Counted from the first letter of the stretch, positions 23,138 through 31,604 are shown. The stretch: DNA of 32,250 bases from an uncultured Pseudomonadota bacterium (GCA_913060515.1 CAJXRZ010000073.1:1-32250), one strand, 5' to 3'. Numbers and translations: made by a program. The notes: generated from the sequence alone by a model not told the origin.

Positions 23138-24024
23138 GAGACCTGTCCCATGCGTTCGATCTGAAACTGGCTCACGCCCAGGCGAAGCTGGCGGGTGCGG
23201 GCGCGTCGCTCGACGAGCTCTGCGCCAAGGCCCGGGTGTAGTTGACCCAAGCTCTGTCGCGCACGGTGAACCTGCACGTTGATGGTCGTGGGCTCTACGC
23301 GAAGCATGTCGGCCAGGTCTTCTTGGTGCACCCAGCCTTGGCTCTCGGGGGCCAGGTCGTGATCCTTCTGACGCAGGCGCGCCAGGGTGAGCAGCATGTA
23401 GTTGAAGCTGCGCGGCGGGTTGCTGAGGATCTGAGAGCCCTTCTGGACGGAGATCTCGCAGAACTCCTCGTCCTGGCTGATCCGAAAGTGCAGCGCCGGT
23501 GCGGCCCGGGCGTCCACGGTCGGTGCGACATGGTGAGGAACTCGGAGGGTCCAGCTCTGCCCGCCCGCCTGGAGCTTGGCGCCGTCCTGGATGCTGTCCT
23601 CGGCGTCGTCCAGGCGCCATCCCTGGGCGCTCAGGACCAGGGCCAGCTCGGGGTCCTGTGGGTTGGGAAGCAAGAGCACGCCTCCTCGGGCCTGGATGCG
23701 CACGCCGCTCTCGCTCTGGGCCCAGGCGCCGGGCGCTGCTGCATCTTCGAGCACCCAGACTTGCTCTGGGCTGCCAATGGCCAAGCGGTCCTGCGTTGTG
23801 ATGGGGACCTTCTCGCCGGCACCCAAGCGGACGTTGTTGACCCAGGTGCCGTTGCTGCTGCCCAAGTCACGCACCAGCCAGCGCTCACCGCTCCAGGTCA
23901 GAACCAGGTGCTCGCCGCTGACCCGAGCGTCTTCTCCAACGATTCCGCAGCTTGGGGCACGGCCCAAGACGCTGCGCGCAGAGAGGGGATGAGAGGTGCC
24001 CGTGGGGCTGAGGATGGAACCCAT
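23134..24024 (-). CDS. FHA domain + C-terminal winged-helix regulator
   Basis: A 296-residue cytoplasmic protein. The N-terminal FHA domain (about residues 10-85) has SVLGRAPSCGIVG, VSGEHLVL and LVRDLGSSNGTWVNNVRLG, i.e. the GR, SxxH and NGT signatures that bind phosphothreonine. A middle beta-rich region (VRIQARGGVLLLPNPQ...) leads to a C-terminal winged helix (ESQGWVHQEDLADMLRVEPTTINVQVHRARQSLGQL), a DNA-binding-like module. It follows the tandem kinase gene by 10 nt, so it is the obvious substrate or reader of that kinase: a one-step kinase-to-transcription pathway is likely but inferred. ATG 24024; GGGG precedes it, and TAACCT sits 7 nt upstream, overlapping the kinase stop. Confidence 0.88.
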   Translation of the reverse strand: MGSILSPTGTSHPLSARSVLGRAPSCGIVGEDARVSGEHLVLTWSGERWLVRDLGSSNGTWVNNVRLGAGEKVPITTQDRLAIGSPEQVWVLEDAAAPGAWAQSESGVRIQARGGVLLLPNPQDPELALVLSAQGWRLDDAEDSIQDGAKLQAGGQSWTLRVPHHVAPTVDARAAPALHFRISQDEEFCEISVQKGSQILSNPPRSFNYMLLTLARLRQKDHDLAPESQGWVHQEDLADMLRVEPTTINVQVHRARQSLGQLHPGLGAELVERRARTRQLRLGVSQFQIERMGQVS

Positions 24025-24034
24025 TGGCCCCAGG

Positions 24035-27000
24035 TTAGCGAGGCAATGGGCCGTCCACAAGGCGCGCTGCCGAGATGCGCGCCCACTCGGGATGGCCATG
24101 CAAGGCCAAGAGCCCGGGGTGGGCATCCAGGTGGTCCGCTCGGATGGAGCTCCAGCTCTCGCCCATGGCGGCCAAGGCCCACCGCATCGCCTCTTCGGTG
24201 TCGTGGGCGTTCAGGTGCAGGATGGCCAGCTCCCGGGCGGTGACCATGTCGTGCTGCTCCAGCGCCCAAGCTCTCTCGAGGTGGGCCTTGGCGCTGGAGG
24301 TCTGGCCGGCGCGGCGCAGAGCCGCGCCGCGGTGGCGCAGCAGGAAGGCCAAGAGCTCCGCGTCCGGGTGTTCCAGGACCTGCAGTTGGGGCAGATCGCG
24401 AATCAACATGGCATCGACCTGTGGGTCGGGGCTGTGGTGGACGATGACGCCCGCGAATGTGTTGGCGTAGAAGTCCAGAGGGTCGGGGTGCATCTGGGCC
24501 AAGACCGGCAGCCACCTGGCGCCGTCGTTGTGCAGCAGGTCTACAAACCAGGGAGGCAGCGCGTCCAGAGCGAGGACCAGCGCCTCGGCGCTCTCGCTCT
24601 CTCCACGGCGCTCCAAATCCAGGACCCGCAAATACAGCGCCGATTCGTCGCTCGAATCGGCGGGAGCCGGCTGGCCCAGAGCGAAGGCCCGGGCGTAGGG
24701 GGTGGGCTCGCTCAAGCCCAGCTCGGCGCCGTAGATGCGCAGGCCCTTCAGGGTCGCCTGGGTGCTGAGCCCCGGTGTGCCGATCAGGCTGATCTTTAGG
24801 GTGGCGTCGCCCTGAAGGTTCAGGCCTCTTGGCACCTCGGAGATTCCGAGCGCGGAGAAGCCACAGGCGCTCTCACCGTCCATCAAGCGCAGGCTCATCG
24901 TGCTGTGCAAGGCCAGCGAGGCCTCTGGCTGGTTCATCCGGTGCGAAGTTCCAGGCTCAAGGACGGTGCAATACATCTCGGTGGAGACCATGCCGGAGCC
25001 CCCGATGGCGCGCACGGCCATGCTGCCCACTGACTCGCCGTCTTGGACCAGGCGTAGGTCGACTCCGCCGCTCCACTCCATGCGCTCCAAGACCAGGTCC
25101 AGCTCGATGCGCACAGGGCCGTCAAGGCCCGAGAGCTGCAGCGCGATCAGCGGGGTGCTGTGGCTGCCTCGGATGCGAAGGCCCTGCTCGCTCCACTCCG
25201 CGGGGTGGAGCAGTCGCACCCCCTCGGGCAGCCCTTCGGTGAAGGAGAGCTCGAGCACTTGAGTCTGGCTCCGGGCCCAGCGCTCCTGGAGCGCGAGCAG
25301 CTCTGCTTGGTCGCTGGGGGTGGTCTGAAGCAATGCCTCCAGGTGTCTGAGGGCGTCGGCGCTGCGTCCATCGGCCCATGCGGCCATCGCCGCCATGCGC
25401 TCTACTTCAGGCCGCATCGCCGGATCGCTGGCGGCCAGGGCCCAAGACGCCTCAGCTTGGCTGCTGCGAGAGAGGGACACCAGAATTCGGCCTCGGTGGA
25501 AGGCGGCCAGGGGGCCTTTGACGGGGTCGTTCTCCAGGAGCTCCAGGCGCATCAGTGCCTGCTCGTAGAGGCCGATCTCCACCATCTCCACCGCCCGTTT
25601 GACCTTGGGATCGTCCACTTGGGTGGAGGCCGGGGGCGGCAGGATCCGTAGGGGGACCGCACCCGAGCCCAGGACCTGCCAGGCACCGTCGATGCGCACC
25701 ACCAGCTCGTCCTCACCGTCGCCGTCCAGGTCGTGCAGCGGCTGCAGATCCGTGATGCGCTTGAGCCGGGTGCTGTGCCATGCGCCTTGGCGCCGGGCCA
25801 AAATCAGAAGGTCTCCTCCACAGATTGCGAAGGCCTCCTGCACGCCGTCTCCGTCCACATCCCCGCTGTGAATCTCCAGGCAGCCTCTCTGGTCCAGGAT
25901 CTCGTGGGCTTGGGTCAAGCGCCCAGCCTCCAGGGTGAAGATGTGTACACCCCGGGCCAAGCCCTCGGGGTTTCCACTGGGGAAGACCAGTCTGCTGCCA
26001 AAGAGCAGGGTCTTGGAGATGAGCAGCCAGTCTCCCTGGGCATCCGCCAGTCCTTCCATTCGGGTGATGTGGCCCAAAGGAAGGCGGGTGCGCAGGGGAA
26101 GCTGGCCGGAGGCCCCGCCTTGGTAGATGCGCACGTCCATGGGCCCCCAAGCACCCGAGGGCCGCGCCAGTTCCACGTTCCCGTCGCCGTCCATGTCCAA
26201 GACCACCAGGTCGCGGTGCTGGCCAGGGACGCCTTCGCTGAGGTTGCGAGGGGCCTCATCGCCCCAGCTCCAGGCCACGATCCCTGTGGCGTCGTTCCCC
26301 GCAGCCACGTACTCGGGGATCTCGTCCCCATCGATGTCCGCATAGGTCAGGCTGTCGGCCACATCCCCATGCAGGGTCACCAGGGTCTCGCCCTGTGGGG
26401 TGAGCAGGGTGGGCGGTCCTCGCTCCAAGTCTCCGGCGATCACCTTGGGGAGCAGGGTCATCATCTTGGAGCTCGCGGTGCTCTGAACAGGGCCCAGCAG
26501 CACCTCTGCATCCACCACCCGCAGGGACTGAACCCCCGCAGGCGAGGCCACCCAGCCGCCACCGGTGAACACCCACTCTTCCGGAGCCATCGGGAGCGCT
26601 GTCGTGCTCGACAAGGCGCTCAGGATGCTGTCCAGTGGGGCCTGGGCCTGGTCGATGCGCCCCAGGGCGAGCAGCGCTGCGCTGGCTTGTCGGGTCTGGG
26701 TGGGCCCCTGGGGCCCCATTCCGCTCAGGATCCAACCCGCCGCCAGCGCCGAGTCGTTGTCGCCTGCTGCAGCGGTCGCGCCCGCAAGGCGGCTCAGGGC
26801 ATCTCGTGGGTCCGGTGCCTGAAAGTAGGCGTTCGCCAGGGCGTCCAAGCGCGCCTCGCCGCTCTCGCGCTCCGCCTGCCGCAGCCATGCATCGGCGGCA
26901 GCTTGGGTCTGCTGGAGGCTGGGATCCTGTAGCCCTTGGGCCAGCATCTCCCGAGCGCCGTCCGGGTCCTCCAGCCAGCGGCTCTGCACCCGCTCCTCCA

Positions 27001-28654
27001 GCGAGGCCACCTGCTGCGCGAGCGCCTCTTGGGCCTTCTCGGCGCGCACCTTGCTCATCCCGCCCAGGCCCAACACCAGGGCCAGCAGCCCGAGCGCTAC
27101 GCCGGCCGTGGGGCCGTGCTGCCGCAGCCAAGGCCGCAGGCTTCCTCGGGCGATGTCCTCCCCGGCGCGCAGTCGCTCCAGGTCGGTCAGCAGCGCTTGA
27201 GCATCTGGGTAGCGGTCTTGGGCGTGGTCCTGCAGACAGCGGTTCACAATGCGCTGCAGACCGGCGCTGCCTTGGTTCAGCTTGGGCGCGCCGCCTTGGG
27301 CGACCAAGGCCAAGGTCTGGACGGCGTCCGGGCCGACATGGGGCGGTGCCCCGGTCATGGCCCGGAAGAGCACCGCGCCCAGGCCGTAGACGTCGGCCGC
27401 TGGGGTCAACGCCTCGGCCCGGGCCTGTTCAGGGGCCATGAAGGCCGGCGTGCCCAGGCGGGTGCCTTCGTGGGTGAGGTGGGTTCCGGAGGCGCTGCTG
27501 ACCAGTCCAAAGTCGGCCAGCTTGGCCCCGGCGTCCGAGAGCAGCACGTTGGCGGGCTTTAGGTCTCGGTGCAGCAGTCCGGCGGCATGTACGGCCGAGA
27601 GCCCTGCGGCCACCTCGGCGGCGATGTGCAGCAGCTTGGCCTCGGGCGGGGGGCCCTGCTCCAAGAGGGCCTGTAGGGAGGGGCCGTCCACAAGGTCCAT
27701 GGCCATGTACAGGCGGCCTTGATCCGCTCCAAAGTCCAGCAGACGAACCAGGTTGGGGTGGTCGAGCTGGGCGATGGCGCGGGCTTCTCGGGCGAAGCGG
27801 GCGGGATCCCCACGGGTGACCTTTAGGGCCACTTCTCTGCGCAGGACCGTGTCCCAGGCCTGCCAGACCTCGCCCATTGCGCCCCGTCCGCGCAGGCGCT
27901 TGAGCTCGTAGCGGCCGAAGGGACCGGCCGTCAGTCGGGTCTGGGCAGCGGCCTCGGCCAAGGTCGCCGCAATCATCGGTCCCGCTTGGGAGGCGATGGG
28001 GGCCAGGCGCGCCCTGACCACGCTGGCCTCTGGGCGCAGGGAAGGGTCGTGGTGGGTGAGCTCAGAGATCAAGGCGCTGATCTCCGCGCTGGGCACCTCG
28101 ACCAAGCTCTCCAGGATGCGGCCAAGTGCGAACCGGTCCATGTCCAGGCCGCGGGGACTGGGCTCCGGCGGTGCGAAGCCGGGGGTGTGCATCGAGGCCC
28201 CCTGTCCCTGAGCGGGTCCCACGCCCCCCAGATCGATCAAGCGGGCTTGTCCCTGGGCATTGACCAGGATGTTCTCCGGTTTCAAGTCCCGGTGCGCGAC
28301 CCCCTGCTCATGGAGGTAGCCCACGGTATCGGCCACCTGGGCCACCAGCGCAGCGGCCTTGTCGATGGGCAGCTTGGCGCCGCCGAGGTGGGTGCCTTGG
28401 ACCAGCTCCATGGCAAAGCCGCCGGGCACCTCCTCGATGTAGGTGGGCAGCCCGGGGTGGCTCAGGGCCGAGAGGGTGCGGCCCTCCTCGCGGATTCGCT
28501 GCTGCTGTGCAGCGTCGATCGCAAGCTTAATTGCAGCGTTTCGGCCGTCTGTGTGCTGCGCGCGGTAGACCACCGCCTGGCTGCCCTGGCCGATGCGCCA
28601 AAGCAGCTCCCAGTCGCTCAGGTTCTGGCCTGAGTGGTGGCCCTGAGGGTGCAC
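24035..28654 (-). CDS. Tandem-kinase receptor with FG-GAP-like beta-propeller and TPRs
   Basis: A 1539-residue membrane Ser/Thr kinase. Kinase 1 (about 14-215): GQGSQAVVYRA, K43, HRDLKPEN at 121-128, and DLG in place of DFG at 141-143. Kinase 2 (about 249-495): GRGAMGEVW, K278, HRDLKPAN at 362-369, DFG at 381-383, APE at 407-409. Both keep the catalytic Lys, HRD Asp, Asn and metal-binding Asp. One membrane span (about 515-533) places the rest outside the cytoplasm. That part has four calcium-type motifs at about 773 (DIDGDEIPEY), 820 (DMDGDGNVEL), 932 (DVDGDGVQEA) and 975 (DLDGDGEDEL), i.e. FG-GAP/VCBS-like blades, then a helical region, a jelly-roll-like segment and C-terminal TPR-like helices. 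GTG 28654 is 3 nt after the calcium-repeat gene. The predicted role is sensing an extracytoplasmic ligand and phosphorylating targets such as the FHA protein. Confidence 0.9.
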   Translation of the reverse strand: MHPQGHHSGQNLSDWELLWRIGQGSQAVVYRAQHTDGRNAAIKLAIDAAQQQRIREEGRTLSALSHPGLPTYIEEVPGGFAMELVQGTHLGGAKLPIDKAAALVAQVADTVGYLHEQGVAHRDLKPENILVNAQGQARLIDLGGVGPAQGQGASMHTPGFAPPEPSPRGLDMDRFALGRILESLVEVPSAEISALISELTHHDPSLRPEASVVRARLAPIASQAGPMIAATLAEAAAQTRLTAGPFGRYELKRLRGRGAMGEVWQAWDTVLRREVALKVTRGDPARFAREARAIAQLDHPNLVRLLDFGADQGRLYMAMDLVDGPSLQALLEQGPPPEAKLLHIAAEVAAGLSAVHAAGLLHRDLKPANVLLSDAGAKLADFGLVSSASGTHLTHEGTRLGTPAFMAPEQARAEALTPAADVYGLGAVLFRAMTGAPPHVGPDAVQTLALVAQGGAPKLNQGSAGLQRIVNRCLQDHAQDRYPDAQALLTDLERLRAGEDIARGSLRPWLRQHGPTAGVALGLLALVLGLGGMSKVRAEKAQEALAQQVASLEERVQSRWLEDPDGAREMLAQGLQDPSLQQTQAAADAWLRQAERESGEARLDALANAYFQAPDPRDALSRLAGATAAAGDNDSALAAGWILSGMGPQGPTQTRQASAALLALGRIDQAQAPLDSILSALSSTTALPMAPEEWVFTGGGWVASPAGVQSLRVVDAEVLLGPVQSTASSKMMTLLPKVIAGDLERGPPTLLTPQGETLVTLHGDVADSLTYADIDGDEIPEYVAAGNDATGIVAWSWGDEAPRNLSEGVPGQHRDLVVLDMDGDGNVELARPSGAWGPMDVRIYQGGASGQLPLRTRLPLGHITRMEGLADAQGDWLLISKTLLFGSRLVFPSGNPEGLARGVHIFTLEAGRLTQAHEILDQRGCLEIHSGDVDGDGVQEAFAICGGDLLILARRQGAWHSTRLKRITDLQPLHDLDGDGEDELVVRIDGAWQVLGSGAVPLRILPPPASTQVDDPKVKRAVEMVEIGLYEQALMRLELLENDPVKGPLAAFHRGRILVSLSRSSQAEASWALAASDPAMRPEVERMAAMAAWADGRSADALRHLEALLQTTPSDQAELLALQERWARSQTQVLELSFTEGLPEGVRLLHPAEWSEQGLRIRGSHSTPLIALQLSGLDGPVRIELDLVLERMEWSGGVDLRLVQDGESVGSMAVRAIGGSGMVSTEMYCTVLEPGTSHRMNQPEASLALHSTMSLRLMDGESACGFSALGISEVPRGLNLQGDATLKISLIGTPGLSTQATLKGLRIYGAELGLSEPTPYARAFALGQPAPADSSDESALYLRVLDLERRGESESAEALVLALDALPPWFVDLLHNDGARWLPVLAQMHPDPLDFYANTFAGVIVHHSPDPQVDAMLIRDLPQLQVLEHPDAELLAFLLRHRGAALRRAGQTSSAKAHLERAWALEQHDMVTARELAILHLNAHDTEEAMRWALAAMGESWSSIRADHLDAHPGLLALHGHPEWARISAARLVDGPLPR

Positions 28655-28657
28655 GCT

Positions 28658-29005
28658 CTAAAGGCTCCGGTCCAGGGGGTAGGGGTCCACGTTGTCGTTC
28701 TTGCCGTCCCCGTCTGTGTCCGCACGGTTCGGGTCGGTACCCCAGGATAGCTCTAGGTCATCGGCGAGCCCGTCTCCGTCCAGGTCCAGGTGGGCTGGAC
28801 TGGAGAAGGCTCGGTAGGGCTCCTCGCCTTCCAGGGTGACCATCCAGCCCTCCCGCAGCTCCCAGAAGTCGCTCAGACCGTCGCCCGTGCCGTCTTCTTG
28901 GGCGTCGGAGTCGATCTGCCCGTCCAGGCAGCCGTTGAGGGTCTCCTCTCGGGCGGAGATCCCGTTTTCTCCTTTGTAGGCGAGGAAAGGGAGGAAGATG
29001 AGCAT
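28658..29005 (-). CDS. Small protein with thrombospondin-type-3/EF-like calcium repeats
   Basis: A 115-residue product, MLIFLPFLAYKGENG..., with a short hydrophobic start that may be a minimal signal or anchor (weak). It has three acidic calcium-type motifs: DSDAQEDGTGDGLSDF, DLDGDGLADDLELSWGTDP and DTDGDGKNDNVDPYP, the last two in the TSP3 pattern. ATG 29005 has a strong ribosome-binding site (AAGGAG), and TACCTT (minus strand, 29027-29032) may be the operon's -10. It ends 3 nt before the tandem kinase, whose outer part also carries DxDGDG repeats, so the two may share calcium dependence; that is inference. It heads the four-gene unit running to 21785. Confidence 0.8.
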   Translation of the reverse strand: MLIFLPFLAYKGENGISAREETLNGCLDGQIDSDAQEDGTGDGLSDFWELREGWMVTLEGEEPYRAFSSPAHLDLDGDGLADDLELSWGTDPNRADTDGDGKNDNVDPYPLDRSL

Positions 29006-29026
29006 GAAGGACTCCTTGGTGAATCC

Positions 29027-29032
29027 AAGGTA
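29027..29032 (-). promoter_or_regulatory. Putative -10 box (TACCTT) of the kinase operon
   Basis: Minus-strand TACCTT in GGGCTACCTTGG, resembling other TANNNT boxes in the window. It would give a leader of about 14-15 nt carrying the AAGGAG of the calcium-repeat gene. No clear -35. Confidence 0.3.
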
Positions 29033-29106
29033 GCCCTGAGCGCTCGCTCATCTGTTTCTGTCCATTTCACCCACGAGGTCAGGCGTCTCGCGGCCCCTTC
29101 TGGCGC

Positions 29107-30018
29107 TCAGATCCGGTGGTCCATCTGGTCCAGAATCGCGCGCCGCAGCGCCTTAAAGGGCGCCCCTTCCATGGCCTCGAGGTGGGGAGCGGTCATCGCC
29201 AGCAGCAAGGGATCGCGCACGGTCAGGCCCTGGTCCAGCGCCTTGTGCAGGGCGGTGAGGAACTGACCCAGTACGGCGTCCTTGGCAGCCTCTGGGGCGA
29301 TGTCCAGTTCTTTGGAGAGCTCTTGGAGCTCGGAGAGCAGCTGCTGGGCCGCGCCAGGACTGGCCTCGCCGGCGCCGAGCTGTTCTCTGAGGCGCTCGCG
29401 CAGTGCGACGGCATCGGCTGCCCAAGACTCGTCCCGTGGGAGGTGATCTCTGGCCAAACCGTAGCAAAATCCTGGCTTTTCGACACGACTGTAGCGGGTG
29501 AGCGCCGAGAATGCCTGCTCTACACGCCAGTCTCGCTCCTCGCCGCTGTGCTGCAGGTTGCGCAGGCGTGCGGTCAGCCACTCGATGAGGGTGGCTTGGG
29601 ACTTGCGGGGCAGATCGGGCCACTTGGAGACGCCCTCGACCACGGCGCCGATGGCCACCAACTCGTCGTTGTAGCCGACCTGGTGGCGGCCCACGGTGAG
29701 CAGCTCAATGAGGGTGTCCCCCCAGCCTGGGGTGGGTTGGTCCGGCACCGCGTGAAGCTCTGGGGCCGGGGTGCTCAGCGGGGCTGCAGTCAGGCTCAAG
29801 CTGCCCCCCATGGTGCGCCAGCGAACCAGCTGCTGGGCGAGCGCGCGTTGGAGCTCGTTGCGTCGGTCCAAGATCAGTTGCCGAAGGGCAGGGTCCAGCT
29901 CTGGGCCGTCTAGGCGCTCAAGATGCCCCAGATCGTCGATCAGGCCATTGAAGAGGGTGGTCTCCTGGGTCGCGCTGCGCAGCAGTGCTCCGTGGATGTG
30001 GCTCTCGATGTCCTTCAT
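29107..30018 (-). CDS. Helical cytoplasmic protein of unknown function
   Basis: A 303-residue protein, not recognised. No signal peptide or membrane span. It is almost entirely helical with charged heptad-like stretches: NGLIDDLGHLERLDGPELDPALRQLILDRRNELQRALAQQLVRW, LREQLGAGEASPGAAQQLLSELQELSKELD, and a C-terminal ALRRAILDQMDHRI. A Pro/Ser/Thr-rich linker (about 73-97) divides an N-terminal helical hairpin from the larger C-terminal part. ATG 30018 follows AGGACAGG. It lies on the same strand as the kinase operon but 101 nt upstream of it, so it may be a separate unit. Confidence 0.75.
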   Translation of the reverse strand: MKDIESHIHGALLRSATQETTLFNGLIDDLGHLERLDGPELDPALRQLILDRRNELQRALAQQLVRWRTMGGSLSLTAAPLSTPAPELHAVPDQPTPGWGDTLIELLTVGRHQVGYNDELVAIGAVVEGVSKWPDLPRKSQATLIEWLTARLRNLQHSGEERDWRVEQAFSALTRYSRVEKPGFCYGLARDHLPRDESWAADAVALRERLREQLGAGEASPGAAQQLLSELQELSKELDIAPEAAKDAVLGQFLTALHKALDQGLTVRDPLLLAMTAPHLEAMEGAPFKALRRAILDQMDHRI

Positions 30019-30054
30019 GGTGCCTGTCCTGAATGTTCAAGCATCTTCGCATGA

Positions 30055-30113
30055 GTCGCTTGCTTTTGGCTTGCTTTCCGATTTCCTTTCGCTTTGCTTT
30101 GGCCTCTGGTGTG
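30055..30113. repeat. Low-complexity GCTT/TTTC tract between divergent genes
   Basis: The plus strand shows recurring GCTTGCTTTT, GCTTGCTTTCC, TTTCCTTTCGCTTTGCTTTGG: an imperfect pyrimidine-rich tract (purine-rich on the minus strand), less G+C-rich than its surroundings. It lies between the helical-protein gene (minus) and the peroxiredoxin-like gene (plus), and may be promoter DNA or a purine-rich leader. It is not a clean tandem repeat. Confidence 0.45.
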
Positions 30114-30144
30114 CCGCTTTGCCGCCTGCCAGCCGGGCTTGGGT

Positions 30145-30150
30145 TAGCCT
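30145..30150 (+). promoter_or_regulatory. Putative -10 box (TAGCCT) of the peroxiredoxin-like operon
   Basis: TAGCCT, then TGGCCC, then ATG at 30157. The 6-nt spacing is the same as at the two genes starting near 2042 and 2091, and there is no Shine-Dalgarno sequence, suggesting a leaderless transcript. Confidence 0.4.
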
Positions 30151-30156
30151 TGGCCC

Positions 30157-30693
30157 ATGCTTTCTATTGGTGATCCTGCGCCGAGCTTCGAGCGCCAGCC
30201 CGTCTTTGGTCTCCCCGTTCAGGTGCCGAGCAGCACACCGCTGTTGCTGTGCTTTGTGCGCTCTCTGTCCTCGCCCCTGACGCGACAGCGCTTGGCGGAG
30301 CTTCAGGAGCGCAACAGTGATTTTGACGTAGAGGGCATCCGAATCGCGGCCATCACGGACTCCGAGGCCGAGCTGGCTCAAGACTTTGTGCCCCGCTACC
30401 ACGTGCTCGCCCCTGTGATCTGCGACCCGGAGCAGGTCCTCTTCAAGGAGTGGGGAGTCGGCGGCCACAACCCGGTGCTCGGTCGGCTGCGCGGTCTGGG
30501 TGTGGCCAATGTCCGCGGTGCCTTTCGCGCCCTCAAGCACGGCGTAGGACCCATCGAGCGGCGTCAGCTGCGCCTGCCTGCCCAGTTCCTGATCAAGGAC
30601 GGCAAGATCCTGGCGGCCCACTACGCCCAGTCTGTGGGCGAAGACTTGGGCTTGGACGCGCTGCTCGCGGCCTTCAAGGCAAGCCAAGCGTGA
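30157..30693 (+). CDS. Peroxiredoxin-like (AhpC/TSA fold) protein without catalytic cysteines
   Basis: A 178-residue thioredoxin-fold protein: MLSIGDPAPSFERQPVFG at the start, FVRSLSSPLTRQRLAELQ at the active-site helix, GIRIAAITDSEAELAQDFV, LAPVICDPEQVLFKEWGV, and LPAQFLIKDGKI near the end, all in AhpC/TSA order. The usual peroxidatic CPFCR/TPVCTR is here SPLTR (39-43), with Ser and Thr at the cysteine positions. The remaining cysteines (C32, C89) lie in strands away from the site. It is therefore unlikely to reduce peroxides by the standard mechanism. It is first in a three-gene unit with a lipoprotein (GTGA overlap) and a VOC protein. Confidence 0.8.
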   Translation: MLSIGDPAPSFERQPVFGLPVQVPSSTPLLLCFVRSLSSPLTRQRLAELQERNSDFDVEGIRIAAITDSEAELAQDFVPRYHVLAPVICDPEQVLFKEWGVGGHNPVLGRLRGLGVANVRGAFRALKHGVGPIERRQLRLPAQFLIKDGKILAAHYAQSVGEDLGLDALLAAFKASQA

Positions 30694-31604
30694 TTGGGCT
30701 GCTCCTTCTGGGGTGTACGCCCATTCCGGACCGAGCGGACCTTCTGCCTGCCGCTGTTGCGATCTCTGCAACAGGTGAAGATGGCCACGCCTTCAGCGTT
30801 GTCGTGCAGCTGGACGACCCCGAGCGTCCGCCGCGCCTGCGCTACACCGATGGCCTGCGCCGGGTGGATGGCCAAGCTCCTGGGGCGGCCCTTCCCCAGG
30901 GCGAGGTGCACGCTCAAGGGCCAGGCCAGGGGTTCGGGGTGCTGCTCAACCAGGGGCAAGTTCAGCTGAACCTCCCGCTGCGTGAGGAGCCGCTGGTGCT
31001 GGCGACCGGTGTGGCCAGCCTGCACTCGGTGGAGATGTTGCCCATCTCCCAGGCCACCGATGCGGCCCTGGCGCCCTATGGTGTGGTCTCCGTCGTGTTG
31101 CTTGGCACGGGGGACGCCGTGGCGGACGGCAGCTTTGACGAGTGGCGGGGAGCCAAGAGCTTGCCCGTAGACGGCGCGGGCTACGTGGCCTCTGGCTTGG
31201 GCCAGTGGGAGGGTCCGCGGGATGCCTCCCTGGCCGTCGTAGGGCGGATTCGGGGCGAACGCATCGTCGTTGGGGTCCGCGTGCGTGATGAGGATCTGCG
31301 CCTGGGTGAAGACCGCATCGAGCTGGTGACGGTGCACGGGGTGGTGCGCGTGCCCATCCAGCCAGCGGGGCCCTGTGCGGCGCTGGAGCGTTGGTCCTGT
31401 GCCTTCACCGAGCAGGTGGGTTTTGGGACGGGACTGGAGCTCGGCGCCGACCTGGCCTCGGTGGTGGAGACCGGGTTGATCCTTCGCTATGTCGACGTCG
31501 ATGGCACAGACGAGGCCACGGTGCTGCAGACGGCACCCTCCATTCAATCCCTTCTCGACGTTCCGGCCGCCGGACCGCCTCCGAGGATCGCCCAGGAGCT
31601 GTGA
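30690..31604 (+). CDS. Lipoprotein with CBM9/DOMON-like C-terminal region
   Basis: A 304-residue predicted lipoprotein. The start MIGLLLLGCTPIPDRAD has a lipobox (LLGC) with Cys9, an unusually short signal without basic residues. The GTG at 30690 overlaps the upstream TGA. The first half is beta-rich (HAFSVVVQLDDPERPPRLRYTDG). The second half contains DGSFDEWRGAKSLPVDG, then DASLAVVGRIRGERIVVGVRVRDEDLRLGEDRIELVT, the D-G-x-x-D-E-W start and strand order of family-9-type carbohydrate-binding/DOMON-like domains. Two later cysteines (GPCAALERWSCAF) may form a disulfide. The stop overlaps the next ATG (TGATG). Likely anchored in the inner or outer membrane, facing the periplasm. Confidence 0.75.
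   Translation: MIGLLLLGCTPIPDRADLLPAAVAISATGEDGHAFSVVVQLDDPERPPRLRYTDGLRRVDGQAPGAALPQGEVHAQGPGQGFGVLLNQGQVQLNLPLREEPLVLATGVASLHSVEMLPISQATDAALAPYGVVSVVLLGTGDAVADGSFDEWRGAKSLPVDGAGYVASGLGQWEGPRDASLAVVGRIRGERIVVGVRVRDEDLRLGEDRIELVTVHGVVRVPIQPAGPCAALERWSCAFTEQVGFGTGLELGADLASVVETGLILRYVDVDGTDEATVLQTAPSIQSLLDVPAAGPPPRIAQEL

Noticed and set aside
24035-28654. Kinase 1 of the tandem receptor as a pseudokinase
   Set aside because: Lys43, the HRDLKPEN loop and the metal-binding Asp141 are all present; DLG for DFG is tolerated in active kinases.
30055-30113. CRISPR or tandem-repeat array
   Set aside because: Only irregular GCTT/TTTC words with no constant repeat length or spacers.
30037-30771. 244-codon minus-strand frame opposite the peroxiredoxin-like gene
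   Set aside because: Antisense to an AhpC/TSA-fold gene; its Lys/Ser-rich end is only the translated GCTT/TTTC tract.
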